Below are positions 51,992 through 61,676 of a stretch of 64,000 nt of DNA, piece by piece. The notes beneath the pieces were generated by a model. It saw only the letters and a list, made by a program, of their open reading frames with translations, did no database searches and was not told the DNA's origin. Numbering within the stretch: position 1 is the stretch's first letter; each line of letters starts with the position of its first letter. Source of the DNA: Bacillus carboniphilus (lineage in GTDB: Bacteria; Bacillota; Bacilli; Bacillales; JC228); the NCBI RefSeq assembly GCF_039522365.1, contig NZ_BAAADJ010000014.1:8811-72810 (forward strand), written 5' to 3'. The position numbers were made by a program, and so were the translations under genes.

Positions 51992-52758
51992 TTTCATTAC
52001 TTCAAAACGAATGGATGAAAGCCAGGAAGAAACACCGAGCAGGGGTATTCTTAATTGTAATGGGAGCTCTATTAGTAATTGCTGCCCTCCTTGTGTTGTT
52101 TTATAGTAACCGTTTTAATCTTCGGATTGGTGGTATGCAATATACAATCTATTCCGCATCTATCTACACAACTATTGTTTCTTTCTACTCTATTGTGATT
52201 GGGGCTAGTGTCTTAACCAGTGAGTACAATGAAGGTACAATCAAGCAATTGTTTATCCGTTCGCACTCTAGGACTTCCATTCTTTTATCTAAATATCTCA
52301 TTGTCAACTTACTGGCTTTAACTCTGTACTTTATTCTAATCGGCTTTAATTTTTTTCTTGGATTGTTGTTTTTTCAATATGACCAAATTTTTAATGCCCT
52401 AACTAATAACATCATAAATGGTTTGTATCACTACCCCAATATTCTTTTTTATATTACATTAGCCTTTATGATTGGTGCTCTTACGAAAAGCATGGGGCTT
52501 GCCACTGGTCTTACGTTTTTAGCAAAATTTAGTAGTGGTCCTATTACCCTACTAGTGTCCATGTATGATTGGGGCAAGTATGTGATATTTCCACATTTAT
52601 CTTTAAGCTCTTACAGTGATAACCGTATGATTAGTGGGGGGATGGATCCTTTTCTTTCAGACCTATCTTTAGGTTTCTCCCTCTTCATTATTGTAATTTA
52701 TCTTTTGGTTTTGTTAATCCCATCGATACTAGTGACCGAGAAGCGGGATATCATATAA
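51988..52758 (+). CDS. ABC-2 type permease
   Basis: 256 residues with six transmembrane helices: GVFLIVMGALLVIAALLVLF, then a segment TSEYNEGTIKQLFIRSHSR typical of the ABC-2/NatB-BcrB intracellular loop. Start codon overlaps the upstream stop. Together with the ATPase it forms a two-component exporter, perhaps for peptide antibiotics or lipids. Confidence 0.88.
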   Translation: MISLLQNEWMKARKKHRAGVFLIVMGALLVIAALLVLFYSNRFNLRIGGMQYTIYSASIYTTIVSFYSIVIGASVLTSEYNEGTIKQLFIRSHSRTSILLSKYLIVNLLALTLYFILIGFNFFLGLLFFQYDQIFNALTNNIINGLYHYPNILFYITLAFMIGALTKSMGLATGLTFLAKFSSGPITLLVSMYDWGKYVIFPHLSLSSYSDNRMISGGMDPFLSDLSLGFSLFIIVIYLLVLLIPSILVTEKRDII

Positions 52759-52778
52759 AACACATAAGGAGTGTTTTC

Positions 52779-53702
52779 ATGAAGAAATTGTCTAATGAGA
52801 AATTTCAATTAGCTAAGAAGTTTATTAAAGAACAAGCGCGCCCAATTGATCAAGCTCTTTTTTCTTATGTTTTTGAAGATGAGAATAAAGAAAAGGTATT
52901 AGAAGAGCTGAAAAAGTTCCAGAACGAAGATGGGGGATTTGGTCATGCTATTGAACCTGATTTCCGCTTACAAATCTCATCTCCTATGGCTACTACTGTT
53001 GGTCTGCAGTATGCAAGAAGTGTGGGGGCTACTTCCCGAGAGAAAATAATAGAAGCTGCCATTACTTATTTACTAAATTCTTATAACCACCAAAGACAAC
53101 GTTGGCAAGCTTTATCCAAAGAGGTTAATGAAGTGCCACATGCTCCTTGGTGGAGCTACAACGTTGAAACAGATGCTTGTGGGGTTGAGGAGACTTGGGC
53201 AAATCCTAGTGCTGAAATCGTGGGATATTTACACGATCATAAGTCATTGGTAAAAGAAAGCTTCTTAGAGGAAGTAACAAGCTTAGCTTTGGAGCAATTA
53301 AATCATCTGCCTGAATCCATCGAAATGCATGACTTTTTATGCTACCAGAGGTTAGTAGATTCATTACATGGTGAAGCCGAGAAAAAAGTGAAAACAAGAT
53401 TGCGAGGCTCTACTCGTTTAACGGTTACATTAAATCCAGCAGAATGGTCTGGTTATAGTGTAAGGCCACTACAAATTGTTCATACACCGAATTCACCATT
53501 CTATGATTTATTAGAACATGAAGTGGAGCTCAATCTTCAATTCGAAATAGATACAATCGGAGAGGACGGAGCTTGGCGACCTAATTGGTCATGGTTTGGA
53601 CAGTATGAAGAAGAATGGAAAAAAGCAGAAGTGGAATGGGCTGGTTATTTAACAGTTTCCAAATTGATCACACTAAAGAATTTTGATCGGATTGAACTGT
53701 AA
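52779..53702 (+). CDS. Prenyltransferase/squalene-oxidase-like alpha-toroid protein
   Basis: 307 residues. FQNEDGGFGHAIEPDFRLQIS is a QW-like repeat, as is GEDGAWRPNWSWFGQYEEE near the C-terminus. Such alpha/alpha toroid repeats occur in terpene cyclases and prenyltransferases, but no catalytic DxDD is seen. The family is common and uncharacterised in Bacillus. ATG after ACATAAGGAG. It is co-directional with the ABC genes. Confidence 0.7.
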   Translation: MKKLSNEKFQLAKKFIKEQARPIDQALFSYVFEDENKEKVLEELKKFQNEDGGFGHAIEPDFRLQISSPMATTVGLQYARSVGATSREKIIEAAITYLLNSYNHQRQRWQALSKEVNEVPHAPWWSYNVETDACGVEETWANPSAEIVGYLHDHKSLVKESFLEEVTSLALEQLNHLPESIEMHDFLCYQRLVDSLHGEAEKKVKTRLRGSTRLTVTLNPAEWSGYSVRPLQIVHTPNSPFYDLLEHEVELNLQFEIDTIGEDGAWRPNWSWFGQYEEEWKKAEVEWAGYLTVSKLITLKNFDRIEL

Positions 53703-53724
53703 AGAATAAGGAGAGGTGAAAGGT

Positions 53725-54633
53725 ATGTCCTCTACGATTGTATTAGCAGGAGGCTCTGGGTTTCTAGGAGTGTCTTTTGCTAAATATTTGCAAAAGAAAG
53801 GCATTCGAGTTGTTATTTTAACTAGAGGAAATTCTAGGACTGATGAAGGAATAGAGTTTGTTCACTGGGATGGAAAAACTCTAGGTGATTGGGCACATAA
53901 TTTAGACGGAGCCAAGTCGGTCATTAACTTCACTGGTAAGAGTGTCAATTGTATTTATACACAAAAGAATAAAGAGGAAATTTTATCTTCTCGCCTTGAT
54001 TCAGTGGCTGTGATTGATCAAGCGATCCTTCAATGTACGATCCCGCCAGAGTCTCTCATTCAGGCTGGCTCTTTAGCTATTTATGGTAATACGGAAAAGG
54101 TATGCGATGAAGAGGCACCTTCTGGAGAAGGGTTTTCTGCGGATGTGTGTGTTCAGTGGGAAAATGCCTTTTTTAAACAAGACCTCCCTAACACAAGAAA
54201 GGTTTTATTTCGAATCGGCTTTGTTCTCGGGAAGGAAGAAGGCGCACTCGTGCCTCTGAAAAAACTTACAAAGTTTGGTTTAGGTGGAACAGTTGGTAGT
54301 GGAAGGCAGTATATCAGCTGGCTCCATGTCGACGATCTAAATGAATTGCTTTGGACTTCCATTCAATCTAAAAGTATGAAAGGAATTTATAATGCAACAG
54401 GTCCGACTCCTGTAACCAATAAAGTCTTCATGGAAACACTGCGAAAGGTCATGAATCGTCCATGGTCACCTCCCACTCCAGCGCCATTGGTAAAGGTAGG
54501 AGCCTATTTGTTCATGAAAACTGAACCGGAACTAGCATTGACGGGTAGGAACTGTATTCCTAAAAGACTTGAGGAAGAAGGATTTCAGTTTACTCATACT
54601 CATCTTGAAAAGACTCTACAGTTATTAGTCTGA
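53725..54633 (+). CDS. TIGR01777-type NAD-dependent epimerase-like protein
   Basis: 302 residues, extended SDR fold: NAD motif LAGGSGFLGVSFAKYL, VINFTGKSVNC, QAGSLAIYGN, RIGFVLGKEEGAL and SWLHVDDLNELLW, with the C-terminal DUF1731 helix pair (RPWSPPTPAPLVKVGAYLFM). Related to B. subtilis YfhF and E. coli YfcH; substrate unknown. The ATG at 53725 follows AGGAGAGG. Confidence 0.88.
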   Translation: MSSTIVLAGGSGFLGVSFAKYLQKKGIRVVILTRGNSRTDEGIEFVHWDGKTLGDWAHNLDGAKSVINFTGKSVNCIYTQKNKEEILSSRLDSVAVIDQAILQCTIPPESLIQAGSLAIYGNTEKVCDEEAPSGEGFSADVCVQWENAFFKQDLPNTRKVLFRIGFVLGKEEGALVPLKKLTKFGLGGTVGSGRQYISWLHVDDLNELLWTSIQSKSMKGIYNATGPTPVTNKVFMETLRKVMNRPWSPPTPAPLVKVGAYLFMKTEPELALTGRNCIPKRLEEEGFQFTHTHLEKTLQLLV

Positions 54634-54728
54634 TTTTTTGGTGAAACGAATGAAAGCTTCAATACAACAAACCCTATAAAGGAATAGTTAAGGAAACCCA
54701 CCATCTATTGCTAGGAGGGTCATGTTGT

Positions 54729-55157
54729 ATGCTTTCATTTCGCGGAGATGCCCATAAGTTTTATGAAAAACTGAAGAAGAGCAAACGAAAGGATCCGAAT
54801 TTCACTTCCAATCGTGAGTTATCTGAGATTCGAGAAATTCAAAGTTTTTATCTAGATATTGAAACAGTTGTCTTACAAGATATCTATTATAAGATGATAA
54901 AAGAGAAAAGCGGGACAGGTATTATCCCTATTTTTGTTTCAGCAGGACCATGGCTCCTTTTTATCTTTTCAAAGCAGCTACAATCTATTTTATTTAAGAA
55001 TGGTAGCTATTTATGGCTTTTGTTTGTTCTCGCATATTTGATTACTCTGGTATTCAGTGTCATTCTTCACTTTCATGAAAAAGCATGGGCGGCTCTACAT
55101 ATCGGTATTATCCAAGATATTCTGAAAGATCGGAAAGAGAAGAAAGAGAAAGGGTAG
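54729..55157 (+). CDS. Small membrane protein, unknown
   Basis: 142 residues starting MLSFRGDAHKFYEKLKKSKR after CTAGGAGGG. A polar N-terminal half, then two transmembrane helices (IPIFVSAGPWLLFIFSK and LWLLFVLAYLITLVFSVIL), and a basic end KDRKEKKEKG. No family recognised. Confidence 0.65.
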   Translation: MLSFRGDAHKFYEKLKKSKRKDPNFTSNRELSEIREIQSFYLDIETVVLQDIYYKMIKEKSGTGIIPIFVSAGPWLLFIFSKQLQSILFKNGSYLWLLFVLAYLITLVFSVILHFHEKAWAALHIGIIQDILKDRKEKKEKG

Positions 55158-55173
55158 TCACAGTCCCTTTCTC

Positions 55174-55620
55174 TTATCCTCGTGTAACCGTTTCTTTTAA
55201 TACAATTTCGACATTACCTTGTATCGCTCGTGAAATCATGCAAGACTTTTCGGCTTTGATAGCTAACTTGTGAGCGAGCTTAAGATCGGCATCTGTTGCA
55301 TCTTCTTTGAGAGTAATAATCGGCTTATGAATAATTTTCTTATAGGTAATGACTCCTTTTGTTACGTCAACAATACCTACAGACTCCATCTTTAAATCAT
55401 TCTTTTCTAATTTACTCCGTTCCATCATTGCGGCAAGTGTAATAATATAACAGGTTGCTGCAGCTCCTAATAACATTTCATCAGGGTTCGTCCCGATACC
55501 AGGGCCATCCATTTCTGGTGGAATAGAGACTTTTGTTTTTAAGTTACCTGATTCTATCTCGCCGATGTCATTTCTTAATCCTGGCCAATGTGCTTGTAAC
55601 GTAAAGTGATGCTCTGCCAT
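55174..55620 (-). CDS. OsmC family peroxiredoxin-like protein
   Basis: 148 residues. The two reactive cysteines are in GAAATCYIITLAAMM and AEKSCMISRAI, the conserved spacing of OsmC/Ohr proteins, and the N-terminus contains DGPGIGTNPDEML. OsmC proteins use the pair to reduce organic peroxides. A nearby upstream TGATAATAATAACGA loosely resembles a PerR/Fur box but is not convincing. Confidence 0.88.
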   Translation of the reverse strand: MAEHHFTLQAHWPGLRNDIGEIESGNLKTKVSIPPEMDGPGIGTNPDEMLLGAAATCYIITLAAMMERSKLEKNDLKMESVGIVDVTKGVITYKKIIHKPIITLKEDATDADLKLAHKLAIKAEKSCMISRAIQGNVEIVLKETVTRG

Positions 55621-55785
55621 TATAACGAATCTCCCATCTGTTTGTTTTACTAACTAAAATGTAGTTGATAATAATAACGAATTCAAACAATTAGAATGTA
55701 TTATTTACAAATCTTTTATTTTCCAAGTACCCAAAAAAGGGTATATTGGAAATAGATAGAGATTTATAGAGGAGGAACTAGTTTA

Positions 55786-56895
55786 GTGTTTAAGTCGAAG
55801 GTTCATTTTTGGACGTTACAAATCCTTCTTATGGTTGCGATTATTTACATATCTACAAAGATTGCATTTATATTTCAACCGGTAGGAGTGTTTATTTCAA
55901 CATTATTTTTTCCTATTTTAATTTCTGGGTTCCTATATTATTTGTTAAACCCACTCGTAAAGAAATTACAAAGCTTTAAGATTCCAAGAACTATTTCCAT
56001 TATCATCGTTTATGCGATTATTATTGGTCTAATTTCCTTGTTGTTAAGTTACTTCATACCAGCTGTTACAAAACAGTTCAAGGATTTAGCTGATAATTTA
56101 CCGACGTATGCCAATCAATCCGTGGAGTTCTTCGAGGAGATGTCCGATTCACCGCAATTCAAGTGGGTTATGACTCAAGAGTACGTTACATTAGAAGATA
56201 TTGAGCAGAAGTTAGTAGAGTTTGCTAACAGCTTACCAAATAAACTAACAAATAGTCTTGCTTCCATTATTGGATGGGTTACCAGTGTAACAATAACCAT
56301 TGTGACGGTTCCGTTTCTTTTATTCTATATGTTTAAAGATGGGCATAAATTTGGAGAAAACTTGATTAAATTTCTACCATCATCGTACAGAAGTGCAGGG
56401 TTAAAGACATTGAAAGAGACGAATAAAACCTTAGCATCTTATATCCAAGGGCAGGTTCTTGTTGCCTTATTTGTAGGAACCTTATCCTTTATCGGTTATT
56501 TAATCATAGACCTTCCGTATGCACTCATTTTAGCTGTGGTTGTGGTCTTTACAAATATCATTCCATATATTGGACCTATCTTAGGTGGAGCACCTGCCCT
56601 GATTATTGGCTTATTCGAGTCTCCTATGAAGGCAATTTTAGTTGTGATTGTGATTACAGTTGCCCAACAATTAGAAGGTAATGTATTATCTCCACTAATC
56701 CTTGGAAAACAACTAAAAATCCATCCGGCTACTATTATTATTCTATTACTAGTGGCAGGTAACTTAGCAGGTATCCTTGGAATGATTTTAGCGATTCCAA
56801 CATATGCTGTGGCCAAAACGGTTGTTGTGAATTTAGCCAATTTCTTAAGGGAACGGCGAAGAATTTTGGAAGAACAAACGTTGGAAGTTGAATGA
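55786..56895 (+). CDS. AI-2E family transporter (YtvI/YdbI-type)
   Basis: 369 residues with about eight transmembrane helices; FPILISGFLYYLLNPLV at the N-terminus, and VFTNIIPYIGPILGGAPAL and LEGNVLSPLILGKQLKIHP at the C-terminal half are family signatures. Members export diverse solutes, including sodium or potassium with protons; a role in autoinducer-2 export is only demonstrated for some. The start is GTG after AGGAGG. Confidence 0.9.
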   Translation: MFKSKVHFWTLQILLMVAIIYISTKIAFIFQPVGVFISTLFFPILISGFLYYLLNPLVKKLQSFKIPRTISIIIVYAIIIGLISLLLSYFIPAVTKQFKDLADNLPTYANQSVEFFEEMSDSPQFKWVMTQEYVTLEDIEQKLVEFANSLPNKLTNSLASIIGWVTSVTITIVTVPFLLFYMFKDGHKFGENLIKFLPSSYRSAGLKTLKETNKTLASYIQGQVLVALFVGTLSFIGYLIIDLPYALILAVVVVFTNIIPYIGPILGGAPALIIGLFESPMKAILVVIVITVAQQLEGNVLSPLILGKQLKIHPATIIILLLVAGNLAGILGMILAIPTYAVAKTVVVNLANFLRERRRILEEQTLEVE

Positions 56896-56900
56896 TTCAT

Positions 56901-56927
56901 GGTACCCTTTAAAGGGTACCTTTTTAT
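56901..56927 (+). terminator. Terminator of the AI-2E permease gene
   Basis: GGTACCCTTTAAAGGGTACC palindrome followed by TTTTT. Confidence 0.85.
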
Positions 56928-57033
56928 ATAGCTTGTGACATTCCTTGTACTAAGAAGGTTATAAGAAAGACTATACAAAATTTTCATTCTATGTATATAA
57001 TGATTTCTGTAAACAATTACATATGTAGTAGAT

Positions 57034-57191
57034 ATAGGTGCTTATCCGTCTGGATGAGCTTAAAAGGGAAGTTGGTGAAATTCCAACGCGGTCCCGCCAC
57101 TGTAAATGGGAGCGACTTACAAAATGTCACTGTACTTGTCTGTATGGGAAGACGTAGGGAGCTATGACCATGAGCCAGGAGACCTGCCTAT
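57034..57191 (+). promoter_or_regulatory. Cobalamin riboswitch (adenosylcobalamin type)
   Basis: Core elements in order: AAAAGGGAA near 57063, GCGGTCCCGCCACTGTAA at 57088, GGGAGCGACT, GGGAAGACGTAGG, then the B12 box AGCCAGGAGACCTGCC at 57173-57188. ATAGG and CCTAT close P1. It precedes btuF, so corrinoid uptake is shut off when B12 is plentiful. Confidence 0.97.
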
Positions 57192-57284
57192 GTTTTTACA
57201 CCATGTAACCTACGAGGATAGGGAGGTGTTTGAGGATCGATTTAAATCCATGTTTCACATGCGGCGACTTCTCATACACATCCA

Positions 57285-57309
57285 GCATCTCCAAGGGGGA
57301 TGCTTTTTT
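57285..57309 (+). terminator. Regulated terminator of the cobalamin riboswitch
   Basis: GCATCTCC-aag-GGGGATGC (one G-U), followed by TTTTTTA, 88 nt ahead of btuF. Confidence 0.88.
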
Positions 57310-57396
57310 ATTTGGGCAATAGCGGATTCTCTGTCCGCAAAGAGCACCATGCCTCAAAAAAACATCAAACGTCTTACAAAAAAGGAGATACTAGAA

Positions 57397-58407
57397 ATGA
57401 AAAAGTTTCTACAGTTGTTTGCAGTTCTAATCATGGTAATGCTTTTATCTGTTGCGTGTTCCGATGATTCTCAAAAAGAGGGACCAACACCGAAAGATGC
57501 AGAACAAAGCCAGTCGGAGCAAGAAGCGAATGGACAAGAACCATCTGATGAATATACCCCTGGATTCCCTGTAACTTTTACAGATGCGCTTGGAACGGAG
57601 ATTACCCTAGATGCCAAACCAGAGAAAATTGTTTCGTTAATTCCAAGTAATACTGAAATAGCTTATGCATTAGGAGCGGGTGAACAGGTAATAGGCGTTT
57701 CAGATTTTGATAATTATCCAGAAGAGGTCATGGAAAAGGAAAAAATCGGTGCAATGGAAATCAATCTTGAAAAAATAATTTCATTACAGCCTGATTTAGT
57801 TTTAGCCCATGCTTCAACGGCAGACAGTACATCTGAAGGTCTGCAACAACTAAGAGATGCAGGTGCACATGTTGTTATTGTCAATAATGCAACGTCATTC
57901 GAAGATGTTTATACCTCTATTGAAATGATTGGAATAGCCACTGGATACAGTGAAAAGGCAAGTGAAATAGTTAACTCTATGAAACAAGAAGTAGCCCTAA
58001 TTAAAGAGAAAGCAACTTCTATAACAGCAGAAAATAGAAAGAAGGTTTTTGTTGAAGTTGGTGCAGAGCCAGAGATTTATACAACCGGAACAGGAACCTT
58101 TATGCATGAAATGTTAGAAGCAATTGGTGCAGAAAATGTAGCCGCAGATGTTGCAGGCTGGCAGCCCATGACAGAAGAAGCTATTATCGAGAAAAATCCT
58201 GATGTCGTTGTTATCACATATGGTTACTACACACCAGATGCAGTTGAAACTGTTTTATCACGTGATGGGTGGGAACAAGTGACAGCGATTACCAATAAGC
58301 ATGTTGTGGACGTACACTCTGATCTAGTAACTCGTTCAGGACCTCGTCTTATCGAAGGTGTAAAGGCATTGGCTAAGGCGGTTTATCCAGATGTTTATGG
58401 AGAATAA
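57397..58407 (+). CDS. btuF: Cobalamin ABC transporter substrate-binding lipoprotein BtuF
   Basis: 336 residues. Lipoprotein signal ending in LSVAC, acidic linker, then the class III binding fold with PEKIVSLIPSNTEIAYALGAG, VIGVSDFDNYPEEV, NLEKIISLQPDLVLAHAST and NPDVVVITYGY. It captures corrinoids for BtuCD. The ATG at 57397 follows AAAAAAGGAG; the longer frame from 57106 runs through the riboswitch and is not coding. Confidence 0.94.
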   Translation: MKKFLQLFAVLIMVMLLSVACSDDSQKEGPTPKDAEQSQSEQEANGQEPSDEYTPGFPVTFTDALGTEITLDAKPEKIVSLIPSNTEIAYALGAGEQVIGVSDFDNYPEEVMEKEKIGAMEINLEKIISLQPDLVLAHASTADSTSEGLQQLRDAGAHVVIVNNATSFEDVYTSIEMIGIATGYSEKASEIVNSMKQEVALIKEKATSITAENRKKVFVEVGAEPEIYTTGTGTFMHEMLEAIGAENVAADVAGWQPMTEEAIIEKNPDVVVITYGYYTPDAVETVLSRDGWEQVTAITNKHVVDVHSDLVTRSGPRLIEGVKALAKAVYPDVYGE

Positions 58408-59440
58408 ACCAAGTGCATATTCCTTGGCTATAGCATTCTTTGTCCTAACGATTCTGCTAGGTGTATCTTTAGGTTCAGTTTATGTTCCGATACCTACGAT
58501 CTTAGAAGTGTTGGGTCATGCATGGTTTGGGATACCTGCCCAATTTGAACCCATGTATGAAAGTATCATTATCAATATTAGACTTCCGAGAGTTTTATTG
58601 GCAGGACTTGTTGGAGCGTCCCTTGCGATTGCAGGGGCCGCTTTTCAAGGTTTATTAAAAAACCCATTAGCGGATCCGTATACATTAGGGGTATCTTCAG
58701 GAGCTTCGTTGGGAGCCGTTCTTGTATTGTTTTTTGGAATTACCATTCCTGGTTTTTCAACGTTTACCTTACCGCTCGTTAGTATTATATTTGGATTTAT
58801 TACAATCTTATCTGTCTTATTTTTTGCTAGAACGGTCAATCGAAATTTATCAGTTGAAACCATTATTTTAACAGGTATCATTTTTAGCTCCTTTCTAGGG
58901 TCTTTAATATCCTTACTGATTGCATTAACGGGAGATGAGTTGAGACAAATCATCGGTTGGTTACTTGGTAGTGTTTCAATGCGTGGATGGGAGTATATCA
59001 AACTTTTTCTTCCTTTCTTTGTGATAGGAACAGCCATTCTTTGGATGAATGAAAGGGAATTAAATGCTTTATCCTTTGGAGAGGAAAAAGCAAAGTACCT
59101 AGGAGTTAATGTAGCTAGGAGAAAACTTTTCATATTACTCGCTGGGGCTATGTTAACGGGAGCTGCTGTTGCTGTATCTGGTACCATTGGTTTTGTAGGA
59201 TTAGTGGTTCCGCATTTTACAAGATTACTATGGGGTACCAATCATAAACACCTACTTCCTTTATCGATATTAACAGGTGCAAGTTTCTTAATTTTGGCAG
59301 ATCTTGTTGCACGGACCATCATTACACCTAGCGAGCTTCCGATTGGAGTCATAACAGCCATTATCGGTGCCCCTATTTTTGGTTTACTTTTAATAAGGCA
59401 GCGTACAGAAAGAAGAGGTTCTTATGCTAAACGTTTATAA
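58391..59440 (+). CDS. btuC: Cobalamin ABC transporter permease BtuC
   Basis: 349 residues, FecCD/BtuC family: IRLPRVLLAGLVGASLAIAG, AAFQGLLKNPLADPYTLGVSSGAS (in parts), GWLLGSVSMRGW, GFVGLVVPHFTRLLWG, and RTIITPSELPIGVITAIIGAP. Ten membrane helices. It overlaps the end of btuF by 17 nt and the start of the next gene by 17 nt, so translation is coupled. Confidence 0.95.
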   Translation: MFMENKPSAYSLAIAFFVLTILLGVSLGSVYVPIPTILEVLGHAWFGIPAQFEPMYESIIINIRLPRVLLAGLVGASLAIAGAAFQGLLKNPLADPYTLGVSSGASLGAVLVLFFGITIPGFSTFTLPLVSIIFGFITILSVLFFARTVNRNLSVETIILTGIIFSSFLGSLISLLIALTGDELRQIIGWLLGSVSMRGWEYIKLFLPFFVIGTAILWMNERELNALSFGEEKAKYLGVNVARRKLFILLAGAMLTGAAVAVSGTIGFVGLVVPHFTRLLWGTNHKHLLPLSILTGASFLILADLVARTIITPSELPIGVITAIIGAPIFGLLLIRQRTERRGSYAKRL

Positions 59441-60905
59441 TGTGGCATTTGCATATGATAAAAAACCAGTTGTTCAAGATATAAGTTTTTCAGTAAATGC
59501 TGGTGAATTTATTGGTATTCTTGGACCAAATGGCAGTGGAAAGACTACACTATTAAAGCTGATCAGTAAGGGCTTGCCTCTACATGCTGGAGAAGTACGA
59601 ATCAATGATCAGTCTATTCATACGTACTCCTCTGTCGAGTTAGCTAAAGTGATGGCAGTCCTACCCCAGTCCACGGAAACTTCATTTTCATATTCTGTTA
59701 GAGAAACGATAGAATTGGGAAGATATCCATTTCAAAAAGGACTTTTTCCACAATGGTCTAAAGAGGATGAGGAAGCTGTTCGGCAAGCCATTCTAGCTAC
59801 TAGTGTTGAGTCCTTCCAGGAAAAAGAACTCAATTCACTAAGTGGTGGTGAAAAACAGCGTGTTTTTCTTGCCCAAGCATTAGCGCAGGAACCTTCACTT
59901 TTTCTATTAGATGAGCCCACCAATCATCTAGATTTAGCTCACCAAAAAGGGTTAATGGACCTACTTAAAAAATGGTCTGTAGAGAAGAATTTGACTGTGC
60001 TATCGGTGTTTCATGATTTAAATTTAGCAAGTCTTTATTGTGACCGTCTGATTTTGATGGATCAGGGAGAAATTATTAGTTTGGGAACACCTTGGGAGGT
60101 TCTAGAGGAGCATAGAATTCAGCATGTGTACAAAACAAATATAAAAAAACAACCTCATACTAGTTTCCCAAGACCACAAGTTACCTTAATCCCAAATTAT
60201 GAATTGGGGACAAATGTAAGGTTGTCCAGAGAGCATTTTATGTGTACGATGGAATCTGTTATTTACCAATCTCCTATTCCATTAAAGACCATATCTTCAG
60301 CCGTTTTTAATTCAGGAATGGGGTGGTACTCGACTTTTCTAAATCGAAAGGTAACACCTGATTACGATTGTGATGATAGTCAAAACGAAATGAGGGACTT
60401 CATTCAACAAAAGGGCTTGAACGTTACAGATACTGTAGCAATGATGACAGCTGTTCACATGGAAGATGTCGTAATTAAAGAGTGGAACGATAAGGGTGAG
60501 GATTTTTCATTCCTTGTTATGGTCACTGCCGGGGTTGGGAATGCAATTGACGTTTCCCGGAGTTATCAAAATGACCGAAAAGAAATCCCAGGTACCATAA
60601 ATGTTTGGGTTTTAGTAAATGGTGATTTAGCTGAGGAAGCCTTTGTACAGGCGATTATGACAGCTACAGAAGCCAAATCAAAGGCTCTATTTGATTTAGA
60701 AATTCATGACTCTTTTTCTAAAACACAAGCAACTGGAACACCAACCGATAGTATGTTAATTGCCTCTACTCAAAAGGGAACCCCTTTAGCATATGCCGGT
60801 CCTGTTACTTCACTCGGAAAAGGAATAGGAAAGACTGTGTATGATGCGACGAGGGAAGCAATCGAGAAGTATATAAAAAGAAAAGAACATGGAAATCCAA
60901 TCTAG
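59424..60905 (+). CDS. btuD: BtuD-CbiZ fusion: corrinoid importer ATPase with adenosylcobinamide amidohydrolase
   Basis: 493 residues. Residues 1-250 are an ABC ATPase (Walker A GPNGSGKTT, signature LNSLSGGEKQRVFLAQAL, Walker B LFLLDEPTNHLDL, FHDLNLASLYCDR). From about 270 the chain is a CbiZ domain: SSAVFNSGMGWYSTFLNRKV, VAMMTAVHMEDVV, VTAGVGNAIDVSR, and TGTPTDSMLIAST. CbiZ removes the nucleotide loop from adenosyl-pseudocobalamin or related corrinoids to give adenosylcobyric acid, allowing remodelling. Same fusion type is known from other Bacillus. Confidence 0.95.
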   Translation: MLNVYNVAFAYDKKPVVQDISFSVNAGEFIGILGPNGSGKTTLLKLISKGLPLHAGEVRINDQSIHTYSSVELAKVMAVLPQSTETSFSYSVRETIELGRYPFQKGLFPQWSKEDEEAVRQAILATSVESFQEKELNSLSGGEKQRVFLAQALAQEPSLFLLDEPTNHLDLAHQKGLMDLLKKWSVEKNLTVLSVFHDLNLASLYCDRLILMDQGEIISLGTPWEVLEEHRIQHVYKTNIKKQPHTSFPRPQVTLIPNYELGTNVRLSREHFMCTMESVIYQSPIPLKTISSAVFNSGMGWYSTFLNRKVTPDYDCDDSQNEMRDFIQQKGLNVTDTVAMMTAVHMEDVVIKEWNDKGEDFSFLVMVTAGVGNAIDVSRSYQNDRKEIPGTINVWVLVNGDLAEEAFVQAIMTATEAKSKALFDLEIHDSFSKTQATGTPTDSMLIASTQKGTPLAYAGPVTSLGKGIGKTVYDATREAIEKYIKRKEHGNPI

Positions 60906-61510
60906 GAATCCATGCTTTTTTTATATTTTAATATATGCTGATTTATTTTCATCTCAAACTCTTGTGGTTCATCTACTCTAATAACAATTCGTTCAATCGG
61001 CTTTTTTATACCATATAAAAATACAGCAGGTATTGGTTCTTGTAGTAAGAGGTCAAATTGTGGTTTTTCCGGGGTGAAATCTATCACCATAGCTTCAAAT
61101 AGGTGTGTTTTTTCCTTGTTAGGAATCTTCTCAGGTCCGTCATAGGGTTTAAAAGAACGAATGTTTGAATAAGGTACTCGAATGGATTTAGTAAGTCCTA
61201 CCTGAAATAAAACGGATTCCTCATTTATAATAATAGGCTTTAATCGAATAGCTTGTATTTGAGCGATTAGGAAAATGACGGTATATACATTTAAGAGCAG
61301 CGCAATCCAGGATATGCTGGGACTAAATTTATGTATTAAATAATGCAACCCTACCGTTTCTAGTGCAATCGCATGAATCACCATGATATTTAAAGCGATG
61401 GTAGAAGTTTTCCTGTGGAGAGTATACGAATTTTCTAACTCGTTATTTGGCTTAGTTCTCCATTTACATAAGGCATAATACAATAGTGACTGTTCCTTGT
61501 TCCAATTCAT
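60902..61510 (-). CDS. Membrane protein with PH-like domain
   Basis: 202 residues. Two transmembrane helices (IALNIMVIHAIALETVGLHY and SISWIALLLNVYTVIFLIAQ) are followed by a beta-rich domain (IIINEESVLFQVGLTKSIRVPY, FKPYDGPEKIP) with the look of a bacterial PH-like domain. Function unknown. Its stop overlaps the convergent btuD-cbiZ stop by 4 nt. Confidence 0.68.
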   Translation of the reverse strand: MNWNKEQSLLYYALCKWRTKPNNELENSYTLHRKTSTIALNIMVIHAIALETVGLHYLIHKFSPSISWIALLLNVYTVIFLIAQIQAIRLKPIIINEESVLFQVGLTKSIRVPYSNIRSFKPYDGPEKIPNKEKTHLFEAMVIDFTPEKPQFDLLLQEPIPAVFLYGIKKPIERIVIRVDEPQEFEMKINQHILKYKKSMDS

Positions 61511-61635
61511 ACAATGAACACCCTTTACTCTTTTATACTTCCATTATCTCTAAAAGAAGAAACAGTGGATAGAGGCTATACAAAAATTCAAAGTGCCTTT
61601 AGGTCAAATTTCACATATTATACATATTTAGGTAA

Positions 61636-61663
61636 TAAAAAAATCCCACCTACTTAGGCGGGA
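61636..61663 (-). terminator. Terminator of the thioredoxin gene
   Basis: Minus strand TCCCGCC-taagta-GGTGGGA (one G-U), followed by TTTTTTTATT. Confidence 0.85.
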
Positions 61664-61676
61664 CCGTTTAGATTAT

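Noticed and set aside
55660-55690. PerR or Fur box upstream of the OsmC gene
   Set aside because: TGATAATAATAACGA matches only one half of the 7-1-7 dyad; too weak to report as a feature.
57106-57396. N-terminal extension of BtuF
   Set aside because: This stretch is the cobalamin riboswitch and its terminator; the ATG at 57397 with SD and signal peptide is the real start.
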